From CAJBVG01 sp943371235 (GTDB taxonomy: Bacteria; Bacteroidota; Bacteroidia; Sphingobacteriales; Sphingobacteriaceae): a stretch of 48,100 nt of DNA. The notes beneath the pieces were generated by a model. That model saw only the letters and a program-made list of their open reading frames with translations. It was not told the DNA's origin and ran no database searches. Where the stretch lies: the NCBI GenBank assembly GCA_943371235.1, contig CALRTZ010000020.1, forward strand, positions 1-48,100, given 5' to 3'. Below are positions 25,477 through 33,608 of the stretch, piece by piece (position 1 is the first letter of the stretch; each line of letters begins with the position of its first letter). The translations under genes and the position numbers were made by a program.

Positions 25477-26193
25477 TCAGATCGCCTGATGATTAAATGG
25501 CTGCAGAACCATTTCCGACACAACTCCCGAACTTGGCTGTTGGCATAAAAACCAAATTGATTTCGCTGCTTCTTCTGCAGTTACAAATTTATCCTTTTGT
25601 ACGCGTAAATCAATGGTATCCCAAAAAGGTGTATCGGTTCCACCTAAGAATATATTCGTTATTCTGATGTCTGTTCTTTTCAATTCTTCACGAATCGACT
25701 TCATCATGCCATTTAAGCCATATTTAGAGGCCGAATAAGCTGCCGCTCCTGCCATTGGGGTTTTACCCAGCACTCCGGGTAAATTAATAATTAGCCCTGT
25801 TTTCTTAGCTTTCATCGGTTCTAAAAAAGCTTTCATTAAATAAAAAGCTCCAACTAAATTAACTTGCAGAGATTCCATGAAGTCGTCTTCGGTAAGCAAT
25901 TCCATCGGTTTAATAATTCCTTTACCAGTTGCATTTATTAAAATATCAATACTCGAAATTTTTGAATGTATACTAGATGCAGCATTTTTTACATCCTCAA
26001 ATTTTCTAACATCAACCGTAAATAAATTTTCTGAAGGCACTGATAATTCTGTACCTAATAATTCTAGTTTAGCACGATCTCTTGCTGCTAAAAATAAAAC
26101 AGCGCCACTTTGTTTTAATAACCTTGCGGTTGCTGAGCCTATTCCACCTGTAGCTCCAATTATCAATACATTTTTTTCTTTTAAACTCTCCAT
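25477..26193 (-). CDS. Short-chain dehydrogenase/reductase lacking the usual catalytic serine
   Basis: The 238-aa protein has the Rossmann motif GATGGIG at about 13-19, an NATG element at 88-91 and the catalytic pair Y153-x3-K157 in YSASK. At the usual catalytic serine position the sequence is INLPGVLG (137-144) instead of INxSS, so Ser is missing. The gene overlaps the folE stop by one base, so the two are translationally coupled. A pterin reductase such as sepiapterin or dihydromonapterin reductase is plausible given FolE, but the missing serine makes the activity uncertain. No membrane segment is seen. Confidence 0.9.
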   Translation of the reverse strand: MESLKEKNVLIIGATGGIGSATARLLKQSGAVLFLAARDRAKLELLGTELSVPSENLFTVDVRKFEDVKNAASSIHSKISSIDILINATGKGIIKPMELLTEDDFMESLQVNLVGAFYLMKAFLEPMKAKKTGLIINLPGVLGKTPMAGAAAYSASKYGLNGMMKSIREELKRTDIRITNIFLGGTDTPFWDTIDLRVQKDKFVTAEEAAKSIWFLCQQPSSGVVSEMVLQPFNHQAI

Positions 26194-26888
26194 TATCCTT
26201 TTAATTCTATGTATGATAAAAATTCTTTACGTACATCTTGATCGTTGAACTTACCGGTATATTCGGCAGTTACTGTGCTACTGTTTACATCAGTAACTCC
26301 TCTTGATGAAACACATAAATGATGTGCATCTATTACTACTGCAACATCGTCTGTTCCTAAAACAGTTTTAAGCTCGTTAGCAATTTGTTTAGTTAAACGC
26401 TCTTGCACTTGTGGACGTTGTGCATAGTATTGTACAATGCGATTTATTTTTGATAAACCAATTACTTGCCCTGCTGAAATATATGCCACATGCACCTTTC
26501 CAATAATTGGCACAAAATGATGTTCACAATTGCTATACATAGTGATGTTTTTTTCTACCAACATCTGATTGTATTTATACTTATTGTCGAACATTGAGAT
26601 TTTAGGTTTGTTCGCAGGATTTAGCCCACTAAAAATTTCTTTCACATACATTTTAGCAACGCGGTGTGGTGTTCCATTCAAACTATCGTCTGTTAAGTCT
26701 AAACCTAAAATATTCATTATCTCACGAAAATGCTTTTCAATCATTTCTATTTTCAGATCATCATCCATTTCAAAGGCATCTGCTCTCAATGGCGTATCAG
26801 CTGAAGATGAAACGTGTTCGTCGCCCATAAAGTCGATCATTTCTGATGAACTGAGCTTTTGTTTTTCAATTGATTTAAGTTCTGACAT
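26193..26888 (-). CDS. folE: GTP cyclohydrolase I
   Basis: FolE converts GTP to 7,8-dihydroneopterin triphosphate, the entry to folate and biopterin-type cofactors. The 231-aa protein has an N-terminal extension of about 45 residues before the core. The zinc ligands are C121, H124 and C192, with the same spacing as in E. coli FolE, in CEHHFVPI and HHLCVSSRGV. QERLT and the GTP-binding region are intact. It leads the minus-strand operon with SDR, flavin reductase, TetR and ABC1 kinase genes and faces the DUF2256/photolyase operon across a 114-bp spacer. A dedicated pterin supply for photolyase antenna chromophores is a reasonable inference. Confidence 0.96.
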   Translation of the reverse strand: MSELKSIEKQKLSSSEMIDFMGDEHVSSSADTPLRADAFEMDDDLKIEMIEKHFREIMNILGLDLTDDSLNGTPHRVAKMYVKEIFSGLNPANKPKISMFDNKYKYNQMLVEKNITMYSNCEHHFVPIIGKVHVAYISAGQVIGLSKINRIVQYYAQRPQVQERLTKQIANELKTVLGTDDVAVVIDAHHLCVSSRGVTDVNSSTVTAEYTGKFNDQDVRKEFLSYIELKG

Positions 26889-26930
26889 ATTTACTTTTTA
26901 TGTAGTGTAATAACAATAGGACCCTAATCT

Positions 26931-26961
26931 TGTTTAACTTTTATGCTATAAATATTAAACA
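26931..26961. promoter_or_regulatory. Inverted TGTTTAA/TTAAACA pair between folE and the DUF2256 gene
   Basis: TGTTTAA (26931-26937) and TTAAACA (26955-26961) are perfect inverted arms with 17 bp between them. They sit in the divergent spacer of the photoprotection island. The same arms occur upstream of the ECF sigma gene at 3941-3971 with 15 bp between them. No clear TAnnTTTG is seen for folE, so control by a dedicated regulator or sigma is possible. Confidence 0.45.
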
Positions 26962-27002
26962 GAATTGAAAAACAGAATGCTTTAGATTTTGTTTGAAATA
27001 CG

Positions 27003-27140
27003 ATGAAAATGGTTAAAAAGGGAGATTTACCTAGTAAAACATGCAAAAGCTGCCTCAAACCCTTCACTTGGCGAAAAAAATGGGCGAAAGATTGGGAGCA
27101 GGTATTGTATTGTAGCGAGCGATGTAAGAAAAATAAATAA
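27003..27140 (+). CDS. DUF2256 small zinc-ribbon-like protein
   Basis: A 45-aa gene starting MKMVKKGDLPSKTCKSC. It has paired cysteines C14/C17 and C37/C41 around the conserved FTWRKKWAKDWEQV core, matching the DUF2256 family. The four cysteines probably bind zinc. Its stop lies 1 bp before the start of the cryptochrome DASH gene, and DUF2256 genes are known neighbours of photolyase/cryptochrome genes. Its function is unknown. An alternative start is the Met at codon 3. Confidence 0.88.
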   Translation: MKMVKKGDLPSKTCKSCLKPFTWRKKWAKDWEQVLYCSERCKKNK

Positions 27141-27141
27141 A

Positions 27142-28572
27142 ATGACAGATAAGAGAACATTAGTTTGGTTTCGAAACGATCTAAGAATTCACGATCATCA
27201 ACCCTTGATGGAAGCGATTAAAAAATCGGAGTGCATTGTACCTGTATTTTGCATTGACCCTCGTTGGCAAGAGACTACATCATTAGGTACTTTAAAAGTA
27301 GGTTTTCATCGATTTCAGTTTTTGTTAGAAAGTTTAACTGATTTAAAACACACCTTAAAAAAAATAGGTGGCGACCTTTTAATCAAAATAGGTAAACCCG
27401 AAGACATCATTCCTCAGCTTTGCACAGAGTATGGTGTACAAGCTGTATACGCATTCAAAGAAGTAGCATCCGAAGAAGTTAAAATAGGAGACCAATTAGA
27501 ATCAAATTTATGGAAACACAAAATTCCATTGAATTTATATTTAGGCAATACCTTATACAATAAAGAAGATTTACCTTTTCCTATTAAAGACATCCCAGAT
27601 GTATTTAGCAATTTTAGAAAAAGAACTGAACGTGATTCGTTTGTTAGAGAAGTTGTAGAAAGTCCGAAGAAAATTAAAGTGCCAAACAATTTAGAAAAAA
27701 CACATGTACCCAAAATTTGTGAGTTAGGATTTAATGAAAAAAATAGTAAAATAAAATCTGAATTTTTTATAGGTGGAGAAAGTGCTGGTTTAAAACGTAT
27801 GCATGAATATTTCTGGGAAAAAGATTTATTAAAAGATTATAAAAACACAAGAAATGGATTATTGGGAGATGATTATTCAAGCAAATTTTCTCCGTGGTTA
27901 TCATTTGGTTGCCTATCGCCTAGAAAGGTATATTGGGAAATAAAAAAATATGAAAAAGAACGCGTCGAAAACGATTCTACATATTGGCTCATATTTGAAT
28001 TATTATGGAGAGATTATTTCCGATTTATGTTTAAAAAATATGGGAATGCATTGTTTAGAGAAGATGGAATAAAAAAAGTAAAACGAACAAACATCTCTGC
28101 AAACGAAAATGAATTATTTAAAAAATGGAAAGAGGGTAAAACGGGTATTCCATTTATTGATGCGAACATGTTAGAATTAAAAAGCACCGGTTTTATGAGC
28201 AATCGCGGTCGACAAAATGTAGCAAGTTTTTTAATCAACGATTTACATGTAACATGGACCAAAGGTGCGGCGTGGTTTGAAGAAAATTTAATTGATTACA
28301 ACCCTGCATCCAATTGGGGCAATTGGGCCTATTTAGCAGGCGTGGGTAACGACCCAAAAGAAGAACGATATTTCAATGTAATTAAACAGGCGTATGATTA
28401 TGACGCAAAGGGCGACTATGTAAAACATTGGTTTCCGGAGTTGAAAAATTTACCAAAGCAATACATACATCAACCATGGGTAATGAAGGATTCTGAACAA
28501 GAAACTTATGAAGTAATTGTTGGCGAAAGTTTCCCTGCCCCTATAGTAAAGCTAAAATCATTAAGTTATTAA
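27142..28572 (+). CDS. Cryptochrome DASH / photolyase family flavoprotein
   Basis: The 476-aa protein has the N-terminal photolyase alpha/beta domain (LVWFRNDLRIHDHQPL, then VFCIDPRW and GFHRFQFLLESLTDLK, typical of DASH proteins). A helical FAD-binding domain follows, with FMSNRGRQNVASFL, DYNPASNWGNWAYLAGVGNDP and YDYDAKGDYVKHW. DASH proteins bind FAD and usually an MTHF antenna and repair pyrimidine dimers, chiefly in single-stranded DNA, and may also signal. It is the second gene of the plus-strand operon, with the Fe-S photolyase gene starting 1 bp after its stop. The length is normal. Confidence 0.95.
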   Translation: MTDKRTLVWFRNDLRIHDHQPLMEAIKKSECIVPVFCIDPRWQETTSLGTLKVGFHRFQFLLESLTDLKHTLKKIGGDLLIKIGKPEDIIPQLCTEYGVQAVYAFKEVASEEVKIGDQLESNLWKHKIPLNLYLGNTLYNKEDLPFPIKDIPDVFSNFRKRTERDSFVREVVESPKKIKVPNNLEKTHVPKICELGFNEKNSKIKSEFFIGGESAGLKRMHEYFWEKDLLKDYKNTRNGLLGDDYSSKFSPWLSFGCLSPRKVYWEIKKYEKERVENDSTYWLIFELLWRDYFRFMFKKYGNALFREDGIKKVKRTNISANENELFKKWKEGKTGIPFIDANMLELKSTGFMSNRGRQNVASFLINDLHVTWTKGAAWFEENLIDYNPASNWGNWAYLAGVGNDPKEERYFNVIKQAYDYDAKGDYVKHWFPELKNLPKQYIHQPWVMKDSEQETYEVIVGESFPAPIVKLKSLSY

Positions 28573-28573
28573 G

Positions 28574-30103
28574 ATGGTTTTACGATTAATATTAGGTGAT
28601 CAATTAAACAGTAATCATTCTTGGTTTCATCAAAAAAATAAAGACGTATTGTATGTGATGTTTGAATTGAAGCAAGAGCAACAATACGTGAAGCATCATA
28701 TCCAAAAAATTATTGCATTCTTTTCTGCTATGCGAAATTTCGCAAATCATTTACAAGAAAATGGTCATCAAATTAAATATTACAAGATAGGTGATGTAGA
28801 TAACAATGGCGACTTGTGTTTGATGTTAAAAAAAATAATCGAAGAAAATAACATTACTAAATTAGAATATCAATTACCGGATGAGTATCGTTTATATCTA
28901 CAACTTAAAACATTTTGCGATGCATTAGGTATAGACACAAGCACATCAGATACCGAACATTTCTTAACTGAAAGAGAAGACTTAAAAAACTTTTTTAAAG
29001 GGAAGAAAACCAGGCTTATGGAAAGTTTCTATAGAAATATGCGAAAGAAACTAAACATCTTAATGGATAAAGATGAACCAATGGGTGGCAAATGGAATTT
29101 CGATCATGAGAACAGAAAATCGTTTGACAATAAAGTAGCGTTACCAAATATAAATTTTCACAAGAAAAATATCGAAAACATCAAAAGAGAAATAGATGAA
29201 GCAGGTGTAAAATACTTTGGAAATATTGACGAACAAAATTTTAATTGGCCAAGTACAAGAACAGAAAGTTTAACAGATTTCAAGGACTTTTTAGAAAAAA
29301 GGTTGATTCATTTCGGCACGTATGAAGATGCGATGCTTACACAGCATAATTTGTTATTTCATTCGAGAATTTCGTTTGCGCTAAATTGTAAATTAATAAG
29401 CCCGGCCGAAATCGCAAGTTTAACGGTTCAACATTGGGAGAAACACAAAGAGAAAATTAGCATTGCACAAGTGGAGGGTTTTATTAGGCAAGTAATTGGT
29501 TGGAGAGAATTCATTAGAGGAATATATTGGGAATACATGCCTACATACAAAACACTCAATTATTTAAATGCAGAGAATAAACTGCCTGATTGGTTTTGGA
29601 CCGGCGATACAAAAATGAATTGCATGAAAAATTGCATTCAGAATTCGTTAGATAATGCATATGCACACCATATACAACGGTTAATGGTAATTGGGAATTT
29701 CAGTTTGTTAGCAGGCTTACATCCTGATGAAGTTGACCAATGGTATTTAGGAGTATATGCAGACGCTATAGAATGGGTGGAACTACCGAATACACGAGGC
29801 ATGAGCCAATTTGCGGATGGTGGAATTGTAGGCACTAAACCTTATGTTTCGTCGGCAAATTACATTTCTAAAATGAGCAACTATTGCAAAGGTTGTCATT
29901 ATAATGCAAAGGAAAAAACGAGCGAAAACGCTTGCCCATTCAATAGCTTATATTGGAATTTTTACGATTTACATAGAAGTAAATTCGAGAAAAACCCGAG
30001 GGTAGGCATGGTTTACATGTTGTGGAATAAAATGAAGTCCGAAGACAAATCAGCAATTTTAACTAAAGCAGAAAGTATATTAGAAAATTTAGAGAATCTA
30101 TAA
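28574..30103 (+). CDS. Fe-S bacterial cryptochrome/(6-4) photolyase
   Basis: The 509-aa protein belongs to the FeS-BCP (DPRP, PhrB-like) branch. Four cysteines, C350, C438, C441 and C454, fit the [4Fe-4S] ligands of Agrobacterium PhrB, and their numbering is the same as I remember for that protein. The adjacent H365-H366 pair matches its active site. The N-terminal domain starts LRLILGDQLN as in this family. Such enzymes use FAD and a ribityl-lumazine antenna to repair (6-4) photoproducts. It is the last gene of the operon, and its stop is 4 bp from that of the convergent Crp/Fnr gene. Confidence 0.95.
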   Translation: MVLRLILGDQLNSNHSWFHQKNKDVLYVMFELKQEQQYVKHHIQKIIAFFSAMRNFANHLQENGHQIKYYKIGDVDNNGDLCLMLKKIIEENNITKLEYQLPDEYRLYLQLKTFCDALGIDTSTSDTEHFLTEREDLKNFFKGKKTRLMESFYRNMRKKLNILMDKDEPMGGKWNFDHENRKSFDNKVALPNINFHKKNIENIKREIDEAGVKYFGNIDEQNFNWPSTRTESLTDFKDFLEKRLIHFGTYEDAMLTQHNLLFHSRISFALNCKLISPAEIASLTVQHWEKHKEKISIAQVEGFIRQVIGWREFIRGIYWEYMPTYKTLNYLNAENKLPDWFWTGDTKMNCMKNCIQNSLDNAYAHHIQRLMVIGNFSLLAGLHPDEVDQWYLGVYADAIEWVELPNTRGMSQFADGGIVGTKPYVSSANYISKMSNYCKGCHYNAKEKTSENACPFNSLYWNFYDLHRSKFEKNPRVGMVYMLWNKMKSEDKSAILTKAESILENLENL

Positions 30104-30107
30104 AAAC

Positions 30108-30821
30108 TTACTCTGCAAGATTTGCTGTTTTTAACAATTCTTTTTGGTCGATAATTTTAATTTTTTTACCCACAAATTCTACCATTTTACCCGATTTGAA
30201 TTCGGATAATAACCTAATAGCAGTTTCGGTTGCAGTTCCTACAAGCGTTGCAATTTCTTCACGAGATAAACTTACGGTTAGCGTTTCTCCATCTTCTTCT
30301 ACCCCGTAAATTTCTTTTAAAAACAAAAGTGCTTCGGCCATTCGCTCGCGAACGGTTTTTTGTGCTAAATGTAAGATTGTATTTTCTGCTTGACGTAAAT
30401 TTTTAGAAAGCAATTGAATGATTTGCATGGAGAGGTCTTTGTTTTTTTCAACCAATTCTAGAAATACATTTTTAGGGATGAAACAAATAGAAGTATCGTC
30501 TAATGCTGTTGCGCTGCAATTATAAGCTTCCCCGCTTAATAAAGATCGATAACCTACCACATCCCCTTCTTTTGCTAATCGTACTATTTGCTCACGACCT
30601 TCTGTACCCATTTGGTGAATTTTTATTTTACCATTGTTTACACAAAAAATACCATGAGGGTATGCGCCTTCTGTAAATAACTGTTGTCCTTTTTGAACAG
30701 ACTGGCACCACTTGTTTTGATTTACTAATTGCAAATCATCTTTGGTTAGATTACAAAAAACAGAGCTAAATCGCGCAGAGCAATGCTCACAATCTATATG
30801 GGCTTCTTCTTTTCTAGACAT
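30108..30821 (-). CDS. Crp/Fnr-family regulator with FNR-like cysteines
   Basis: The 237-aa protein has an N-terminal cysteine cluster (C11-x2-C14-x8-C23), a cyclic-nucleotide-type beta-barrel at about 30-125, a dimer helix and a C-terminal winged HTH at about 170-225. C113 in SICFIPKNVF lines up with FNR C122, so a [4Fe-4S] oxygen-sensing cluster is plausible, although the spacing differs from E. coli FNR (C-x2-C-x5-C). The recognition helix reads TETAIR, keeping the Glu and Arg that read the TGAT half-site. It is the best candidate for the two FNR-type palindromes near ccoS and the globin gene. No such site was seen upstream of its own gene. Confidence 0.9.
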   Translation of the reverse strand: MSRKEEAHIDCEHCSARFSSVFCNLTKDDLQLVNQNKWCQSVQKGQQLFTEGAYPHGIFCVNNGKIKIHQMGTEGREQIVRLAKEGDVVGYRSLLSGEAYNCSATALDDTSICFIPKNVFLELVEKNKDLSMQIIQLLSKNLRQAENTILHLAQKTVRERMAEALLFLKEIYGVEEDGETLTVSLSREEIATLVGTATETAIRLLSEFKSGKMVEFVGKKIKIIDQKELLKTANLAE

Positions 30822-30878
30822 TTTGGGGTGTATCTAATGCATTCAAATATAAGAATAAAAAAGTACGATAGAATAGCT

Positions 30879-32270
30879 CTAATCTACATTTTTAAGCAAA
30901 ATAGTCTGAATGTACTGCTCTTGCGATTTCTTATCTAATAGCGGACTCATGTAATGATCTACATTTACGCCTCTCCCATTATCTGGCACGCCAGGAAAAT
31001 AGCTAATGTACTGTAATGGCAAACGAAGTTTTATTTTGCTTAGAGGCAATTCTACTTCAGGATACGTTCTGCCATTGTTTCCTGTATATGTACCGCCAGA
31101 TTCTGATCCAATAATTTGAGCATTGTAATAATATTTTAAATAAGAGGCTACTAAACTACTTGCAGAAACAGAAATTCCATCTGTAATCACCACCACTTGG
31201 GGTTTGAATTTTGAAACATTTAGCGTTTTATAAGTATTTCTATAATATTTCTTTCCATTATCATCATTCCATCTTTGACCGGTTGGCAACACATCATAGA
31301 GAAATAAACCTAAAATATATTGTGCTTTACCTTTTATAGATAAGTAAGGGAAAACTTTTGACTTACGTCTTTCAGCATACATGTATAAATCTTTGTCGAT
31401 TATATTGTTTAAAAGATGAAAGGCATGATAAATATTCCCTCCTGGGTTATTTCGCAAATCAATAACCAATTGCTTTACAGAATCGCGTTGCATATCTGCG
31501 ACAATTTTTTTATAAAATGTTGTATTTTTTTTCTTGAATGAGTTAATTCTTAATACTCGAGTGTCTGGGATGTTTTTAATTTTATAGAATTTAACAGCAC
31601 TCATAGTATCTAATACAGTTGCACCTTCCCAATCGTACATTTTATATTTAACACTAACTTTTTTGGTACGCTCTACATTTATTTCTTTTTCATTTTTTCC
31701 TTCTAAAATAGTAAAACTTACTGTTTCTGGAACATTGTAAAATACATTATAAAAAGTATTAAAATTTCTAGAGAGGTATGCTTCTGTAAAATTTTGCCCA
31801 TAGCCATCACCAGACCTTGTCATTAACATCCTGTCCACAATTTCTATGCTCGGCACTTTGTTAATACTTATTATTCTGTATAAAATTGTATCACTAGAAC
31901 TTGCAAAACCTCTAGCATATAATTTATTATGATGAACAATAAAATTCAAATTAAATACAGAAGTTGTATTTCTTTTATATCCTGTTGTGATGTTTGTATG
32001 TACACATCTGGTGGTTGCAACTAAAATACTTGCAATTTCTGCAAAATCAGAAACGGAAATAGAATCAACTATACGAGCATCTAAAAATTTATAAATATTT
32101 TCAAATTCATTTTCTTTCGTATATCTATATACAGATGGGTGGGTATTTATTAAGGTTTCGTAGCAGAATTTCAAATCTGATTTAGCTTGCTCTTTCGACA
32201 ATTTCTGAGCATTAGAAACTAATGCACTAAATGTTAGTATGCACAACAGTGCTAGAATTGTTTTTTTCAT
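30879..32270 (-). CDS. Secreted S41-family peptidase
   Basis: From the ATG at 32270 the product is 463 aa with a signal peptide (MKKTILALLCILTFSALVSNAQ, trimmed by 32 codons against the longer open frame). The C-terminal half has the S41 fold: LVIDLRNNPGGNIYHAF, then TDGISVSASSLVASYLKYY with the nucleophilic serine, and IGSESGGTYTGNNG. The lysine of CtpA-type enzymes is not found after the serine, so it is closer to the tricorn-like S41 group. It is probably a periplasmic or exported serine protease of unknown substrate. It lies after the sucB terminator in the same direction. Confidence 0.87.
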   Translation of the reverse strand: MKKTILALLCILTFSALVSNAQKLSKEQAKSDLKFCYETLINTHPSVYRYTKENEFENIYKFLDARIVDSISVSDFAEIASILVATTRCVHTNITTGYKRNTTSVFNLNFIVHHNKLYARGFASSSDTILYRIISINKVPSIEIVDRMLMTRSGDGYGQNFTEAYLSRNFNTFYNVFYNVPETVSFTILEGKNEKEINVERTKKVSVKYKMYDWEGATVLDTMSAVKFYKIKNIPDTRVLRINSFKKKNTTFYKKIVADMQRDSVKQLVIDLRNNPGGNIYHAFHLLNNIIDKDLYMYAERRKSKVFPYLSIKGKAQYILGLFLYDVLPTGQRWNDDNGKKYYRNTYKTLNVSKFKPQVVVITDGISVSASSLVASYLKYYYNAQIIGSESGGTYTGNNGRTYPEVELPLSKIKLRLPLQYISYFPGVPDNGRGVNVDHYMSPLLDKKSQEQYIQTILLKNVD

Positions 32271-32301
32271 TTTTAAATTTAAAAATTTTAATAAAGTACT
32301 C

Positions 32302-32332
32302 AAAAAAAATCCTCCGTTTAAAGCGGAGGATT
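32302..32332 (-). terminator. Terminator after sucB
   Basis: Arms AATCCTCCG (32308-32316) and CGGAGGATT (32324-32332) flank a 7-nt loop, and the minus strand continues with a run of eight Ts. It separates the sucA-sucB unit from the S41 peptidase gene. Confidence 0.88.
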
Positions 32333-32337
32333 ATTAT

Positions 32338-33555
32338 TTATACACCTAACAACAAACGTTGTGGATCTTCTAAATATTGTTTCACTCTCACTAAAAATCC
32401 AACCGATTCTCTACCATCAATAATACGATGATCGTAAGAAAGCGCAACATACATCATAGGTCTTATTACCACCTGACCATTAATAGCTACGGGCCTTTCC
32501 ACAATGTTATGCATTCCTAAAATGGCAGATTGTGGTGCATTTATAATTGGAGTAGACATCATAGAACCAAACACGCCACCATTGGTAATGGTAAAAGTTC
32601 CACCTGTCATTTCTTCTATTGTTAATTTATTTTCGCGAGCTTTTAAAGCTAAATCTGAAACTGCTTTTTCTATGCCTGCTAAGCTTAGCGACTCTGCATT
32701 TCTAATCACAGGAACTACTAATCCTTTTGGTGCAGATACTGCAATTGATACATCCGCATAATCATGGTATAAAATTTCATCTCCATTAATTTGAGCATTT
32801 ACAGCAGGGAATTCTTTTAATGCTTCGCAAACCGCTTTTGTAAAAAATGACATAAAACCTAAGCCAACACCGTATTTTTCTTTAAACTTATCTTTATACT
32901 TAGCTCTAATATCCATTATAGGCTGCATATCTACTTCGTTAAAAGTAGTGAGCATAGCTGTTTCATTTTTTACAGCTACCAAACGCTTAGCAACTGTTTT
33001 GCGTAGCGACGACATTTTCTCTGAACGAGCATTTCTAGCGCCAGCAATTACAGGCATTGCTGCAGTTGTTGGAGCTGATGTTTTTGTTACAGGAGTAGCT
33101 TTAGGAGCGCTAGCACTTAAGGCATCTTCTTTTGTAATTCTTCCGTTTCTACCTGTGCCTTCTACATCCGCAGGATTTATTCCTTTTTCTGCTAAAACTT
33201 TAGCGGCAACTGGTGATGGGTGTCCGCTTGCATAATTCGCAGTTGTGGTAGTTTCAGATTCTTTTACCGACTCAGTTTTTTGCTCAGCAGGTTTTTCTGA
33301 TTTAGCAGGAGCCGCTTTTGCATTTGTATCAATTTCGCAAACTATTGCACCAATTGCTAATGTATCCCCTTCTGATGCTTTTGTTTTTAAAACACCTGCT
33401 TGTTCAGCAGTTAATTCAAATGTTGCTTTATCAGATTCTAATTCTGCAATTATTTCATCCATTTCTACATAGTCTCCATCGTTTTTTATCCAACGAGATA
33501 ATGTAACTTCTGCAATTGATTCTCCTACTGGTGGTATTTTTATTTCTAATGCCAT
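32338..33555 (-). CDS. sucB: 2-oxoglutarate dehydrogenase E2 (dihydrolipoyl succinyltransferase)
   Basis: The 405-aa protein transfers succinyl groups from lipoyl arms to CoA in the TCA cycle. It has an N-terminal lipoyl domain with K43 in ESDKATF, an Ala/Pro/Thr-rich linker at about 75-108, a peripheral subunit-binding domain at about 110-146 (SPVAAKVLAEKGINPADVEGTGRNGRITKED), a second flexible linker and the catalytic domain with YDHRIIDGRE near the end. There is one lipoyl domain. It follows sucA in the same direction, with an AT-rich repeat in the 53-bp gap. The end is marked by a terminator. Confidence 0.97.
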   Translation of the reverse strand: MALEIKIPPVGESIAEVTLSRWIKNDGDYVEMDEIIAELESDKATFELTAEQAGVLKTKASEGDTLAIGAIVCEIDTNAKAAPAKSEKPAEQKTESVKESETTTTANYASGHPSPVAAKVLAEKGINPADVEGTGRNGRITKEDALSASAPKATPVTKTSAPTTAAMPVIAGARNARSEKMSSLRKTVAKRLVAVKNETAMLTTFNEVDMQPIMDIRAKYKDKFKEKYGVGLGFMSFFTKAVCEALKEFPAVNAQINGDEILYHDYADVSIAVSAPKGLVVPVIRNAESLSLAGIEKAVSDLALKARENKLTIEEMTGGTFTITNGGVFGSMMSTPIINAPQSAILGMHNIVERPVAINGQVVIRPMMYVALSYDHRIIDGRESVGFLVRVKQYLEDPQRLLLGV

Positions 33556-33563
33556 TTTTATAT

Positions 33564-33605
33564 TTGTTAATTGTGAATTCGTTAATTTGTGAATTCGCTA
33601 ATTCG
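33564..33605. repeat. AT-rich repeat in the sucA-sucB spacer
   Basis: The stretch contains TGTTAATTGTGAATTC followed by variant copies (GTTAATTTGTGAATTC, GCTAATTCG). It resembles the AT-rich parts of the spacers around fixH. It is probably a dispersed intergenic repeat. Confidence 0.5.
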
Positions 33606-33608
33606 TAT

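Noticed and set aside
25461..25523. N-terminal extension of the flavin reductase
   Set aside because: It overlaps the SDR gene and adds a Cys/Arg-rich stretch not expected in the family. MKITRSD is preferred.
26924..27160. A 78-codon minus-strand frame between folE and cryptochrome DASH
   Set aside because: It is antisense to the DUF2256 gene, which has clear family motifs and coupling to the next gene.
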